Shown: piece after piece, positions 8,100 through 16,349 of the stretch | Layout: every line of letters starts with the position of its first letter | How positions within the stretch are numbered: the stretch's first letter is position 1 | Origin: Gammaproteobacteria bacterium | Lineage (GTDB): Bacteria > Pseudomonadota > Gammaproteobacteria > Legionellales > Legionellaceae | NCBI GenBank assembly: GCA_024742995.1 | Contig: JANSXK010000016.1 | Coordinates: forward strand, 1-36,328 | DNA: 36,328 nucleotides | Reading direction: 5' to 3' | The notes under the pieces: model-generated | Databases searched by the model: none | The model's input: only the letters and a program-made list of their open reading frames with translations | Told to the model about the DNA's origin: nothing | Position numbers and translations under genes: made by a program

Positions 8100-11000
8100 A
8101 TGACCAGAAATAAAACATCACCAGTCTTCGAACTGACTCATGACAGTGTAGCAGAGCAAAAGCACCTAAACTTATTGCAAGAAAATTTAGATTTTCAATT
8201 AGAGCGCTATCGTGACGCACCCAGAACATCGTCTAAAGCAATCGCTTTTGATAAATACATGCACATATTTCATCAATTGCACTCACAAATAACGCTTTTG
8301 ACTGACTTTCGTTATCCTGTGGCTAAGCCAACCCTACCCAGACTTAATCGTCACGGTCGAATTAAACCCTCGCCATCAGATCACTATGATACGAGCAATG
8401 ACGAATATTTGGACGATATTCAAAATTATATTGATGAAAAAGAAAAGTATCATCGGGAATTAGCTGAACTTGACGATAATCTTAGCCAGCAATCTACTAT
8501 GCTTCAAGACAATATCTTGCCCTTGATATCCGAATTACTCCAAGCTCCGATGTTCGCGAACATGATTTATAGTCGCCTGAAACATGGTAACCCCTTAACG
8601 GTAGCTCAAGAAAGCGCAAAAAAAATTGAAGCAGACTGTGACGACATCAGGCAAAAAATTACTCAATTAAATGAGGACTTTCATGTTAGATGGGGAGATC
8701 ACATTGGAAAGTACGAAAACATTATACAATCCGATCACAAAAAGCTAGCACAAATGAAAAAAGCAAAAGCGGAGCATGATCTACTTTTGTCACTCCTAAA
8801 ACACATTCGAGATTACCCCGATGAAGCCTTACATCAGGCCCTAGATCGGTTTCACGACAATCCCAACTATGACACATTATTCTCACTGTGTGAACAAGCA
8901 GTACGCTGCCAATACGAAGCCATAATCTCAGAAAGTCCGAATAAAAATCAAATGGCCGAAGTGATTATTATACTGCGACAATTGTATCCTAAAGTAGCAA
9001 CCCAATTATCTCAGTTTGAAAAAGAGAGTTTAACACAGGCAACCAATGCAGAAATTCTTTCTGCTATGTTAAAAAGAATAAAAACACATACAGGCACAAT
9101 GATTGCGCAAAACGAACAAGCATCGCAAAGAATAAAACTGGCTCTAGAAAAATATCAAGCACTTATGGCAAAAAGAGATAAGATGAACCTTCTCTTACAA
9201 AGTAGCGATATAGAAAATATCAATCAGACATTAAAGCAATGGAAGGAAAAAATTGTAAAACTAGAAAATGTATGTAAAACCAAAGAAATTAGCATTAATG
9301 CCATGCAAGCATTCCTCCAATCGCAATCAGGTGAACATTTATATCGTGTCATACAGATCTGTCGTCACTCAGATACAGAAAATATGAAAGAGATTAGTCG
9401 CTATTTGTCAGATTTGTATCCAAATGCTTTGCAACAATTAGAAAGAGAACAAGAAACACAATTATCGACACATACCCTAGAAAAGCTAAAACAAGAGTAC
9501 GACAAAGCATTGGAAGACTTAGATGCATCTCAAAAAGAACGAGCAAATCAACGCTCCGTCACCGAGAAACTCACATCAGGTGTCACAGCAGCCATAACAT
9601 CCATATATTCATCTAAAAAAGATGCCGCAAAGACCGAAGAACACGCTGTATTGCAAACCTTATCTGATTTTATGGATCATCCGACTTGGACGCATTATCT
9701 AAGATATCAAGAAGCCAAGCATGTATACCAAAACACGAAAGATCCAAACTTAAGAATTCTTGAAATCATCGCGCATGCCGAGCAAGATATCATGGCATTT
9801 TTACAACAATATCCACCCACCACTATAAGACAGACTCAAGAATATTTTCCTAACGAAACCCCTATAGATCATATCGGTCACATTATTCTTTCCTACCGCG
9901 ATGTTAGTTTAAGAAATGCGTTCCATGAGTTTCAAGCCAACACCAATGAGGAAACAGCATTCGCTTTATGTGAACAAATCGCACGTTATACTCATGAAAA
10001 AAACTCGTCTGATCCCCAGCTCAGTTCTGTCATCTCGACCCTACAGCGCTTATTTCCTAATATCAGCAGCATGCTAGAGCATTCTGAATCTGAGATGCAA
10101 TCTCATATCGTTACTGAAATAGATACGTTTGCTTTTTTAAATCACCGAGTTCAAGCATTAGCAGAAGAAAATCAAAACATAGTTGCAGAGGCACAAGCAT
10201 GTCGTGCGCAATTTCACGTATTAGAAGAAAAACATAATCGAATGATTTCCACCCTATCTAGTGAAAAATATAATGTGGCTCTGGAAGAACTTGAAAATAA
10301 ACTACAAAAATTAAAACCTACTTTCAGAGAAAATAAAGCCTTGATCGCTCTTCTGTCAGACTTTCTACAAAGTAAATCACAAGAAAGTTTGCAACGTCTC
10401 CGTACTCATTGCTCAGAACAACACCCCGATATCCTCAAGGCGCTAAACGCCTACGCACCAGAAACATCAACGTCACATACGCGCACATCGATGTTTCAAT
10501 CACCTCAAAAAGCAGCGAACAGAAAAAAAATGGATGCCTTGATCAAAGAGTTATATCAACTCAGAAACATGTATAGCATCGTCGCCATGGATCACAATGC
10601 CTCTAGCGAACAAAAACATGCAGCGATTTATGAAATAAGCGCGATGTTGAGCTATTTCATTGCATTATCCGGGGAACACCAAGAGACTCCCATAACCTCC
10701 GAGTATGCAAGATTATTAAGAGAAATAAGCGAGTTTATACTCCAAGTCCAAGAACATCCTGAACAAAGACAGTTGAACCTTGAGATAGAAGATGTTCGAC
10801 AAGTGGAGGAGATGAATCACTCTATTCAAACATTAGCTGATGCTCGCAAAGAAAATAAAATCGCTCTTCGTAGGGCCCAGTATCAAAGGAAATCACTCGA
10901 AGAAACGCTAGAAACACAGTTAGGCTATAGAGAGATAAAAAAAACACAGCGACAGCTTGATGATAACAATGAACACATGATGGTACTGTTATTAAAGCGT

Positions 11001-12161
11001 GATGATTTAGAAGCGCAAATCAAATCAAAATCTGGTGAATTTGGTGGGAAAAGCCACCGAGAAATCAAAGACTTAATTGATGACATGAGAACAACTGAGA
11101 TCGAGCTAGAAAAAGCTCAAGAGCTAAACCAAGCTTTACAAAACCAAATCATGGCAGAAGAGAGCGCTGAAACTAGAGAACAAATCCAATATCAAATCGA
11201 TGATAATAATGAGCAAATTAGAATCTTGCTATCAAAACACGAAAAGCTAGAAACACAAATCAAAGACATCGAAGAACTCACGCAAGAACTAGAAGATTTG
11301 AAAGAAGATTTGGAACTCAATGTATCAGATATCCAAAGAGCTGAGCATCAAAACAAAGTACTCCAAGAACGAACAATGTCAGAGGATGATCAAAATACGG
11401 AATCAACAGAACAACAGGTAACAAAAATAGTCACTGAAGACTTGATAACAAACACTCGAAGGCAAATCGAGGATAATGCTGCGCATATAAGAAAACTTCA
11501 ATTAGAAGGTGAAAACTTAGACACAAAAATCTCTCAAAAAACCGCTGCGTGTGATGAAATTGAGTCCAAGTCTCCAACCACAACAACCATAACGCCGGAA
11601 CAACAATTAGATGAAGCACGATTTATTCAAATGCAACAGATGATGAGCCAACAATTAGATGCACAACACCCCATGCGACTTGCTGTGCAATTTATCATAG
11701 AACTGTATCGCTCTACCCCAGAATATATCGCCATCAACACCGAACCTGCTAAGCAAAAACTCCGCGAGGAATTAAGCATGGCGATCGATAAAATCAAAGA
11801 ACAACGCGCAGATCCTGCTAAGAGACGTCCCCATAATCAGTATCACAAATGGTCGGAAGTTAACGCTATCCAATTCTTAATCAAAAGCTATATTGAAGCA
11901 CTCGATCTATACCCTTCTGAACAAAATGCCGAAGAACGCGCAGTGTTAAATGCACTTGAAAAACAGCTAGTGCCCGTACAACAGGTATTAAAATATGATA
12001 AAGATCGACACAGTAAATTACCTGCGCTTTTTGCAGAGCTAGATCGAACGCTAGAACCACTGGGAGAACACCCCATGAAAGACGTCATTCATGCTTATGT
12101 TGTGATGCTAAAAGAAACAGATGAATATCATGACTTCGAAGGACCTGGCTTAGGTAAATAA
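8100..12161 (+). CDS. Giant coiled-coil repeat protein B (paralogue of A)
   Basis: About 1353 residues of unknown function. Start choices in frame are TTG 8073, ATG 8085, ATG 8088 and ATG 8100. The last has GGTG six bases upstream and best fits the TATAAT at 8056. No signal peptide is visible. Helical modules ending in L..LYP recur at about 232-316 (FHDNPNYDTLFSLCEQ..., LRQLYPKV), 402-453 (AFLQSQSGEHLY..., LSDLYPNA) and 605-671 (FQANTNEETAFALCEQ..., LQRLFPNI), with a weaker one at 751-786. Residues roughly 915-1170 form a long, highly charged coiled coil with internal repetition (QRQLDDNNEHMMVLL, QIDDNNEQIRILL, RQIEDNAAHIRKL). Residues 1190-1353 are the domain shared with protein A. Together the two genes look like a tandem duplication that has diverged strongly. 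Confidence 0.9.
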   Translation: MTRNKTSPVFELTHDSVAEQKHLNLLQENLDFQLERYRDAPRTSSKAIAFDKYMHIFHQLHSQITLLTDFRYPVAKPTLPRLNRHGRIKPSPSDHYDTSNDEYLDDIQNYIDEKEKYHRELAELDDNLSQQSTMLQDNILPLISELLQAPMFANMIYSRLKHGNPLTVAQESAKKIEADCDDIRQKITQLNEDFHVRWGDHIGKYENIIQSDHKKLAQMKKAKAEHDLLLSLLKHIRDYPDEALHQALDRFHDNPNYDTLFSLCEQAVRCQYEAIISESPNKNQMAEVIIILRQLYPKVATQLSQFEKESLTQATNAEILSAMLKRIKTHTGTMIAQNEQASQRIKLALEKYQALMAKRDKMNLLLQSSDIENINQTLKQWKEKIVKLENVCKTKEISINAMQAFLQSQSGEHLYRVIQICRHSDTENMKEISRYLSDLYPNALQQLEREQETQLSTHTLEKLKQEYDKALEDLDASQKERANQRSVTEKLTSGVTAAITSIYSSKKDAAKTEEHAVLQTLSDFMDHPTWTHYLRYQEAKHVYQNTKDPNLRILEIIAHAEQDIMAFLQQYPPTTIRQTQEYFPNETPIDHIGHIILSYRDVSLRNAFHEFQANTNEETAFALCEQIARYTHEKNSSDPQLSSVISTLQRLFPNISSMLEHSESEMQSHIVTEIDTFAFLNHRVQALAEENQNIVAEAQACRAQFHVLEEKHNRMISTLSSEKYNVALEELENKLQKLKPTFRENKALIALLSDFLQSKSQESLQRLRTHCSEQHPDILKALNAYAPETSTSHTRTSMFQSPQKAANRKKMDALIKELYQLRNMYSIVAMDHNASSEQKHAAIYEISAMLSYFIALSGEHQETPITSEYARLLREISEFILQVQEHPEQRQLNLEIEDVRQVEEMNHSIQTLADARKENKIALRRAQYQRKSLEETLETQLGYREIKKTQRQLDDNNEHMMVLLLKRDDLEAQIKSKSGEFGGKSHREIKDLIDDMRTTEIELEKAQELNQALQNQIMAEESAETREQIQYQIDDNNEQIRILLSKHEKLETQIKDIEELTQELEDLKEDLELNVSDIQRAEHQNKVLQERTMSEDDQNTESTEQQVTKIVTEDLITNTRRQIEDNAAHIRKLQLEGENLDTKISQKTAACDEIESKSPTTTTITPEQQLDEARFIQMQQMMSQQLDAQHPMRLAVQFIIELYRSTPEYIAINTEPAKQKLREELSMAIDKIKEQRADPAKRRPHNQYHKWSEVNAIQFLIKSYIEALDLYPSEQNAEERAVLNALEKQLVPVQQVLKYDKDRHSKLPALFAELDRTLEPLGEHPMKDVIHAYVVMLKETDEYHDFEGPGLGK
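11667..12161 (+). repeat. Shared C-terminal domain, copy in giant protein B
   Basis: It encodes the last 164 residues. It opens HPMRLAVQFIIELYRSTPEY and closes with a second unit, HPMKDVIHAYVVMLKETDEY. The same two-unit layout occurs at the end of protein A, at comparable spacing and with the conserved NTEPAK/NTQPAQ segment. Confidence 0.7.
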
Positions 12162-12218
12162 ATCCGAGTACTAGATAACGACATCTACAACAACTCGTCA
12201 CTTCTCTCCACCCGCTAC

Positions 12219-12345
12219 GTCCAAAAAATTGCCTCCCCCTACGTTCCTCGACTTGCCTTCACACCCTACGTCCCGGTCTTGTCCACGGGATCCAGCATCC
12301 TCATGGATTTCCGCGCATAAAGCGCGGAACGTAGGCGTAGGGGTG
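12219..12345 (-). repeat. Intergenic palindromic repeat cluster (CTACG / GGATCC elements)
   Basis: This occupies most of the 317-base gap between giant gene B and frr. Read on the minus strand it contains CTGGATCCCGTGGACAAGAC followed by CGGGACGTAGGGTGTG, and several further CGTAGG units. A related copy sits at 27200-27270 and a fragment at 121-141. A 79-codon minus-strand ORF across it (12198-12437) is made of repeat sequence and is not treated as a gene. Confidence 0.5.
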
Positions 12346-12478
12346 CAACACATAGACATACAGGTAACGGATATCAAGCATAAAGCATGACAGACTAAAA
12401 AGAGGGCATTTTTCTTTTGAAATAGCTGATGCAACAACGTTGAACTAACCTAAGGCTATAGACGGGAAATAATACGCC

Positions 12479-13027
12479 CTAAATCTCCAGCAAATCTTTT
12501 TCCTTCTGCGCCAATACCCCATCAGCTTCTGCGCTATATTTGTCGGTGAGTTTCTGAATTACATCATTCGCACGACGTTCATCATCTTCAGAAATAGATT
12601 TTAATTCTTTCAATTGTTGGTTGGCATCACGGCGGATCGTACGAATGGTCACGCGACCTTGCTCTGCTTCTGCACGAACAACTTTGATCAAATCTTTGCG
12701 CCGCTCTTCTGTTAATGGCGGCATAGGCACACGAATAGCGCCTCCTGTACTTGCAGGATTTAAACCCAAATCTGAAGTCAAAATTGCTTTTTCAATCGCG
12801 GCAGCCATGGTCTTATCAAAAGGTGAGACCAATAAGGTCCGCGAATCAGAAAGAGAAACTGAGGCAAGTTGATTGATAGGCATCAAGCTGCCATAGTAGT
12901 CTACTTGTACATGATCTAATAAACCCGCACTGGCTCGACCTGTTCTGACTTTAGACATTTCATGCTGCAAAGATTCCACAGCCTTTTTCATTTTTTTCTC
13001 AGCATCTGCTTTGATATTATCGATCAT
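12479..13027 (-). CDS. frr: Ribosome recycling factor
   Basis: RRF, 182 residues from the ATG at 13027, dissociates post-termination ribosomes together with EF-G. Family signatures are [12 protein letters not shown], the beta-strand region [35 protein letters not shown] and the C-terminal helix. The ATG at 13027 is preferred over 13030 because GGAG lies 6 bases before it and because family proteins start MI.DI..DAE. The start overlaps the end of pyrH by 11 bases. It is the last gene of rpsB-tsf-pyrH-frr. Confidence 0.97.
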   Translation of the reverse strand: MIDNIKADAEKKMKKAVESLQHEMSKVRTGRASAGLLDHVQVDYYGSLMPINQLASVSLSDSRTLLVSPFDKTMAAAIEKAILTSDLGLNPASTGGAIRVPMPPLTEERRKDLIKVVRAEAEQGRVTIRTIRRDANQQLKELKSISEDDERRANDVIQKLTDKYSAEADGVLAQKEKDLLEI

Positions 13028-13754
13028 CATGATCTCCCACAACAGTACCCACGGATTCGCCCGTCACAATTTTCTTTAAAATATCCGGCGTTGATATATC
13101 AAATACTTGTAACGGCATATGTTGATCTTGACACAAACAAATGGCAGTCAAATCCATCACAGCCAAGCCTTTGCTTAGGACTTCATGATAGGTAAGAAAA
13201 TCATATTTGACCGCGTCTGGATGAAGCACTGGATCACTAGAATAAATCCCATCGACCTTTGTGGCTTTCAAAACCACATCTGCGTCTACTTCAATCGCCC
13301 GCAAACAAGCAGCTGTATCAGTGGTAAAAAAAGGATTACCAATACCAGCCGCGAAAATCACCACGTGGCCATTGCCCAAATGAGTAATTGCTTTGCGTCG
13401 ATGAAAAGGATCTACCATCCCCATCATAGGAACCGCAGACATAATCCGTGCCGGTAAGTTGATCCGCTCCAAAGCGTCGCGTAAGGCCAAAGCATTCATC
13501 ACTGTGGCCAACATACCCATATGATCACCGGTCACACGGCCCAAGCCAGCTTCTGATAACGCTTTTCCGCGAAACAAATTGCCGCCACCTACAACCAAAC
13601 CCACTTCAACACCCATACTGATCAATTCGGAAATATCCTTCGCCAAACCATCCAAAATAGACGGGTCAATGCCGAATTGGGATTGGCCCTGCAAGGCTTC
13701 ACCACTACATTTCAGAATGACCCTTTTGTATTTGAGATCATTGGGTCTACTCAT
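13017..13754 (-). CDS. pyrH: Uridylate (UMP) kinase
   Basis: A 245-residue hexameric bacterial UMP kinase of the amino-acid-kinase fold, making UDP for nucleotide and RNA synthesis. Visible motifs are [10 protein letters not shown] at the N-terminus (phosphate-binding), VGGGNLFRG, the regulatory/UMP region [18 protein letters not shown], and [12 protein letters not shown] near the C-terminal half. The start overlaps the tsf stop as ATGA, which suggests translational coupling. Length and gene order are the standard gammaproteobacterial arrangement. Confidence 0.97.
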   Translation of the reverse strand: MSRPNDLKYKRVILKCSGEALQGQSQFGIDPSILDGLAKDISELISMGVEVGLVVGGGNLFRGKALSEAGLGRVTGDHMGMLATVMNALALRDALERINLPARIMSAVPMMGMVDPFHRRKAITHLGNGHVVIFAAGIGNPFFTTDTAACLRAIEVDADVVLKATKVDGIYSSDPVLHPDAVKYDFLTYHEVLSKGLAVMDLTAICLCQDQHMPLQVFDISTPDILKKIVTGESVGTVVGDHDDR

Positions 13755-14638
13755 GATGTTTCACGCACCTGTGCCATCACTTCATCGACAAAATTGTCTT
13801 CTTTCTTTTCAATACCTTCCCCGACTTCAAAACGGCTGAAAGACAATAAGTTTGCTTGCTTTTGCTTCAGCAATTGACCCACTTTGACGCTAGGATCTTT
13901 CACAAAAGGTTGGCCAATCAAACTCACTTCATCTAAAAACTTAGTAATGCGACCATCAATCATCTTGTCGATAATCTCCTGAGACTTGCCACTTTCTTTG
14001 GCTTGAGCCACAAAAATATCGCGTTCATTATCAATGGCTTCTTGGCTCACATCTTCACGATTCACAACCAGAGGACGACTTGCAGCAATATGCATGGCCA
14101 AATCACGACCCAGCTCGTTCTCCCCTTTTTCCAAAGAGACCAACACACCAATGCGGTTGCCATGTAGATAAGATCCAACCACACCTTCATCACAATACAC
14201 ATGCTCGATTCGGCGAATTTTAATGTTTTCACCAATCTTCGCCACCAATTGTTGCCTAGCTTCTTCAACTGTAACCGTCTGATCGACCATCGTTTGTTGA
14301 TTTAATACATCAACATCAGTGCTGTTGTTTTGCAATGCCGTATCCGCAACACCTTGCGCAAAAACAGCAAAGTTCTCGTCACGTGCCACAAAATCAGTTT
14401 CACTATTAATTTCAACCATCACCGCATGACGTAAATCTTGGCTACGAGCCACAACAATAACACCCTCAGCAGCAATACGGTCCGCTTTTTTGTCTGCTTT
14501 GGCTTGCCCTGCTTTACGCATTTCCGTAATCGCAGCTTCAATATCACCTTCCGCCGCAATTAAAAATTTCTTGCATTCCATCATCCCCGCGCCTGTACGC
14601 TCACGGAGACTCATTACCATTTTAGCACTTACTGACAT
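13751..14638 (-). CDS. tsf: Elongation factor Ts
   Basis: The nucleotide-exchange factor for EF-Tu, 295 residues. The N-terminal UBA-like domain carries [15 protein letters not shown] and the catalytic TDFVA motif lies in [16 protein letters not shown], which inserts near the EF-Tu magnesium site. The usual two core subdomains follow, including HIAASRPL and the conserved C-terminal QPFVKDPS segment. It lies 15 bases after rpsB in one transcript. Confidence 0.97.
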   Translation of the reverse strand: MSVSAKMVMSLRERTGAGMMECKKFLIAAEGDIEAAITEMRKAGQAKADKKADRIAAEGVIVVARSQDLRHAVMVEINSETDFVARDENFAVFAQGVADTALQNNSTDVDVLNQQTMVDQTVTVEEARQQLVAKIGENIKIRRIEHVYCDEGVVGSYLHGNRIGVLVSLEKGENELGRDLAMHIAASRPLVVNREDVSQEAIDNERDIFVAQAKESGKSQEIIDKMIDGRITKFLDEVSLIGQPFVKDPSVKVGQLLKQKQANLLSFSRFEVGEGIEKKEDNFVDEVMAQVRETS

Positions 14639-14653
14639 GATATCTCTCCAGGA

Positions 14654-15373
14654 TTAAGCTTCAATATATTCAGATTCAGGGTTATCACGACCAGTGGATT
14701 GACCACCGTTCATAATAGCATCTGCCACACAGTTCAAATAAATGTTGATGGCGCGCATAGAATCATCATTTCCTGGAATAATATAATCAATTTTGTCAGG
14801 ATCATTATTGGTATCAACAATACCAACTACAGGAATTTTCAAGCGACGTGCTTCTTCAACCGCAATATTCTCAAACCCAACATCGACTACAAATAGCGCA
14901 TCAGGCAAACCACCCATGTCTTCGATACCACCCAAACTACGATCCAACTTTTCCAATTCGCGCGTCAACATAAGCGCTTCTTTCTTAATCATATTTTGAA
15001 AAGCACCTTCATCTCGCATTTTTTTCAATTCTTTCAAGCGGAAGATTGATTGACGTACTGTTTTATAGTTCGTCAACATACCACCTAACCAACGATGATC
15101 TACATAAGGCATGCCACATCGCTTCGCTTGTTCACGCACCGCTTCTTGCGCTGCACGCTTAGTACCGACAAATAAAATTTTTGCCTTATGTGAAGCCAAT
15201 TTGCTGATATAATGCAATGCTTCTGTGAATAAAGGCATGGTTTTTTCAAGATCAATGATATGAATCTTATTGCGTGAACCGAAAATGTATTCAGCCATCT
15301 TGGGGTTCCAATAACGCGTCTTGTGTCCAAAATGCGCGCCTGCTTCTAGTAGATCTTTCATACTTAAGGTCAT
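14654..15373 (-). CDS. rpsB: 30S ribosomal protein S2
   Basis: S2, 239 residues, is a late-assembling protein at the 30S head-body junction. Diagnostic stretches are [45 protein letters not shown], the [11 protein letters not shown] motif and the central coiled coil, ending with [20 protein letters not shown]. It is first in the operon. A well-formed promoter lies about 105 bases upstream, leaving a leader where S2 autoregulation acts in related bacteria. Confidence 0.98.
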   Translation of the reverse strand: MTLSMKDLLEAGAHFGHKTRYWNPKMAEYIFGSRNKIHIIDLEKTMPLFTEALHYISKLASHKAKILFVGTKRAAQEAVREQAKRCGMPYVDHRWLGGMLTNYKTVRQSIFRLKELKKMRDEGAFQNMIKKEALMLTRELEKLDRSLGGIEDMGGLPDALFVVDVGFENIAVEEARRLKIPVVGIVDTNNDPDKIDYIIPGNDDSMRAINIYLNCVADAIMNGGQSTGRDNPESEYIEA

Positions 15374-15472
15374 CTATATTCTCCGGGTTAGGCCTCCACA
15401 ATCCCCATGCGGCACTCTGAGCAAGCTCAAAGACCCTGACGCATGTGACGAACTGTGTGTGTCGTTAAAATC
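15374..15472 (-). promoter_or_regulatory. 5' leader of rpsB-tsf, possible S2 autoregulatory RNA
   Basis: About 100 untranslated bases separate the inferred transcription start from rpsB. The segment holds GC-rich self-complementary stretches (for example GCGGCAC / GTGCCGC-like pieces around 15400-15415). In enterobacteria S2 represses its own operon through such a leader. Structure here was not computed, so the regulatory role is inference. Confidence 0.35.
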
Positions 15473-15478
15473 GCGCTA

Positions 15479-15507
15479 TTTATAACATATTCCCAGCCAA
15501 ATCGCAA
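15479..15507 (-). promoter_or_regulatory. Sigma-70 promoter of rpsB-tsf-pyrH-frr
   Basis: On the minus strand TTGCGA (-35, 15502-15507) and TATAAA (-10, 15479-15484) are separated by 17 bases. Transcription would start near 15472. Confidence 0.6.
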
Positions 15508-15549
15508 TCTATAGCCATTGTATTTTAAAATGAACGGTTTGGAGAAAAC

Positions 15550-15578
15550 TTGTCAACTTCCAAAAGCTGTCCTATAGT
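15550..15578 (+). promoter_or_regulatory. Sigma-70 promoter of the Spy/CpxP-like gene
   Basis: TTGTCA (15550-15555) and TATAGT (15573-15578) have exactly 17 bases between them, close to consensus. Transcription would start near 15585, inside the Fur-like box. Confidence 0.65.
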
Positions 15579-15581
15579 TTG

Positions 15582-15594
15582 AATGATTATCATT
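15582..15594 (+). promoter_or_regulatory. Fur box over the Spy/CpxP-like transcription start
   Basis: AATGATTATCATT is identical to the centre of the classical Fur operator (core ATGATAATCATT on the other strand), and a further TTATCATTA half-site follows. Its position just downstream of the -10 would let iron-loaded Fur block initiation. Confidence 0.6.
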
Positions 15595-15617
15595 TATCAT
15601 TAATTCTCGGAGAAATC

Positions 15618-16073
15618 ATGGCTATCAAACATATCGGTCTATCTGCGCTTGCCTTCACCTTTGCACTGGCCCAAGCCCCTGTCGCTGTTGCCTGTCACGG
15701 CGTGAATAAAAAGGACTGGGTCGAGCATATCTCTCACAAACTAGACTTAAGCACAGAGCAAAAAGTAAAAGTGAAACTCTATACGCATAAAACCAAAATG
15801 GAGTTACGACTCAAACATCATGACTTAAAAGAAATTCACAAACGCATCAATGAATCCTTCCTCAACGGTGACATCACCGAAGCTAAAATCGATGAGTTTG
15901 CGGGTCAAGAAGAACGAGTCCACGGCGCCATCGCCAAAATCAGACTCCATGAGCGTTATGATGTTTATAGTGTCTTAACTGAGCCACAGAAAGCTAAAAT
16001 GAACAAAATGATTCAAGACTGGGAAATGAAACACCATAAAGATAAAAAGAACAAAGATAAGGATAAAGATTAA
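15618..16073 (+). CDS. Spy/CpxP-family (LTxxQ) periplasmic protein
   Basis: 151 residues starting at the ATG at 15618, which has GGAG eight bases upstream; an in-frame ATG at 15579 overlaps the promoter and is rejected. A signal peptide (MAIKHIGLSALAFTFALAQA, cleaved near VAVAC) directs it to the periplasm. The mature part is helical with LDLSTEQKVKVK and LTEPQKAKMNKM, the paired LTxxQ motifs of Spy/CpxP/ZraP chaperones, and a Lys/Asp-rich tail (KDKKNKDKDKD). Family members are envelope-stress or metal-responsive chaperones. The Fur box and the convergent feoABC operon suggest an iron-linked role here. Ligand and client are unknown. Confidence 0.75.
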   Translation: MAIKHIGLSALAFTFALAQAPVAVACHGVNKKDWVEHISHKLDLSTEQKVKVKLYTHKTKMELRLKHHDLKEIHKRINESFLNGDITEAKIDEFAGQEERVHGAIAKIRLHERYDVYSVLTEPQKAKMNKMIQDWEMKHHKDKKNKDKDKD

Positions 16074-16087
16074 AGCATACCCTACCT

Positions 16088-16122
16088 CACGTCATGATGT
16101 GCCACAATGACATCGTGACGTG
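16088..16122. terminator. Strong palindrome between convergent genes
   Basis: CACGTCATGATGT and ACATCGTGACGTG form a 13-bp stem (one G-U pair) with a 9-base loop, in the gap between the Spy-like gene and feoC. No U-tract follows on either strand, so it is either a weak bidirectional terminator or a transcript-stabilising hairpin. Confidence 0.5.
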
Positions 16123-16130
16123 AACCTATC

Positions 16131-16349
16131 CTATTGCAGCCACTCGTAGTACACCAACCGACGCGGCTGACAGCCCCGACAAGCAATGGCACAATCATCT
16201 GCATGATTCGACTGTCTCACACGCCCTTTCTTGATCCAAAGAGCAACCATCGGTTCCAATGCTTCCTCAGCAACTCGAAATTCTCGACTTAATTGCTCCA
16301 TACTCACTCTTTGCTGAGCTTGGATAAAATCACGAAGGGCTAAGAGCAC
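16131..16349 (-). CDS. feoC: FeoC-like Fe-S winged-helix protein
   Basis: A 72-residue protein with a small winged-helix domain (MLLALRDFIQAQQRVSMEQL start) followed by a Cys-rich segment CAIACRGC (three cysteines), which matches the Fe-S binding wing of FeoC. In enterobacteria FeoC stabilises or modulates FeoB and may sense iron or oxygen. It is the last gene of the feo operon and overlaps the feoB end by 20 bases. Sequence is divergent from E. coli FeoC, so the assignment rests on size, Cys pattern and context. Confidence 0.75.
   Translation of the reverse strand: MLLALRDFIQAQQRVSMEQLSREFRVAEEALEPMVALWIKKGRVRQSNHADDCAIACRGCQPRRLVYYEWLQ

Noticed and set aside
4068-12161. SMC/Rad50-type ATPase or kinesin-like motor for the giant proteins
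   Set aside because: Neither protein has a Walker A P-loop or ABC signature despite the coiled coil.
12198-12437. 79-codon minus-strand ORF after giant gene B
   Set aside because: It is composed largely of the CGTAGG/GGATCC intergenic repeat and has no ribosome-binding site or domain.
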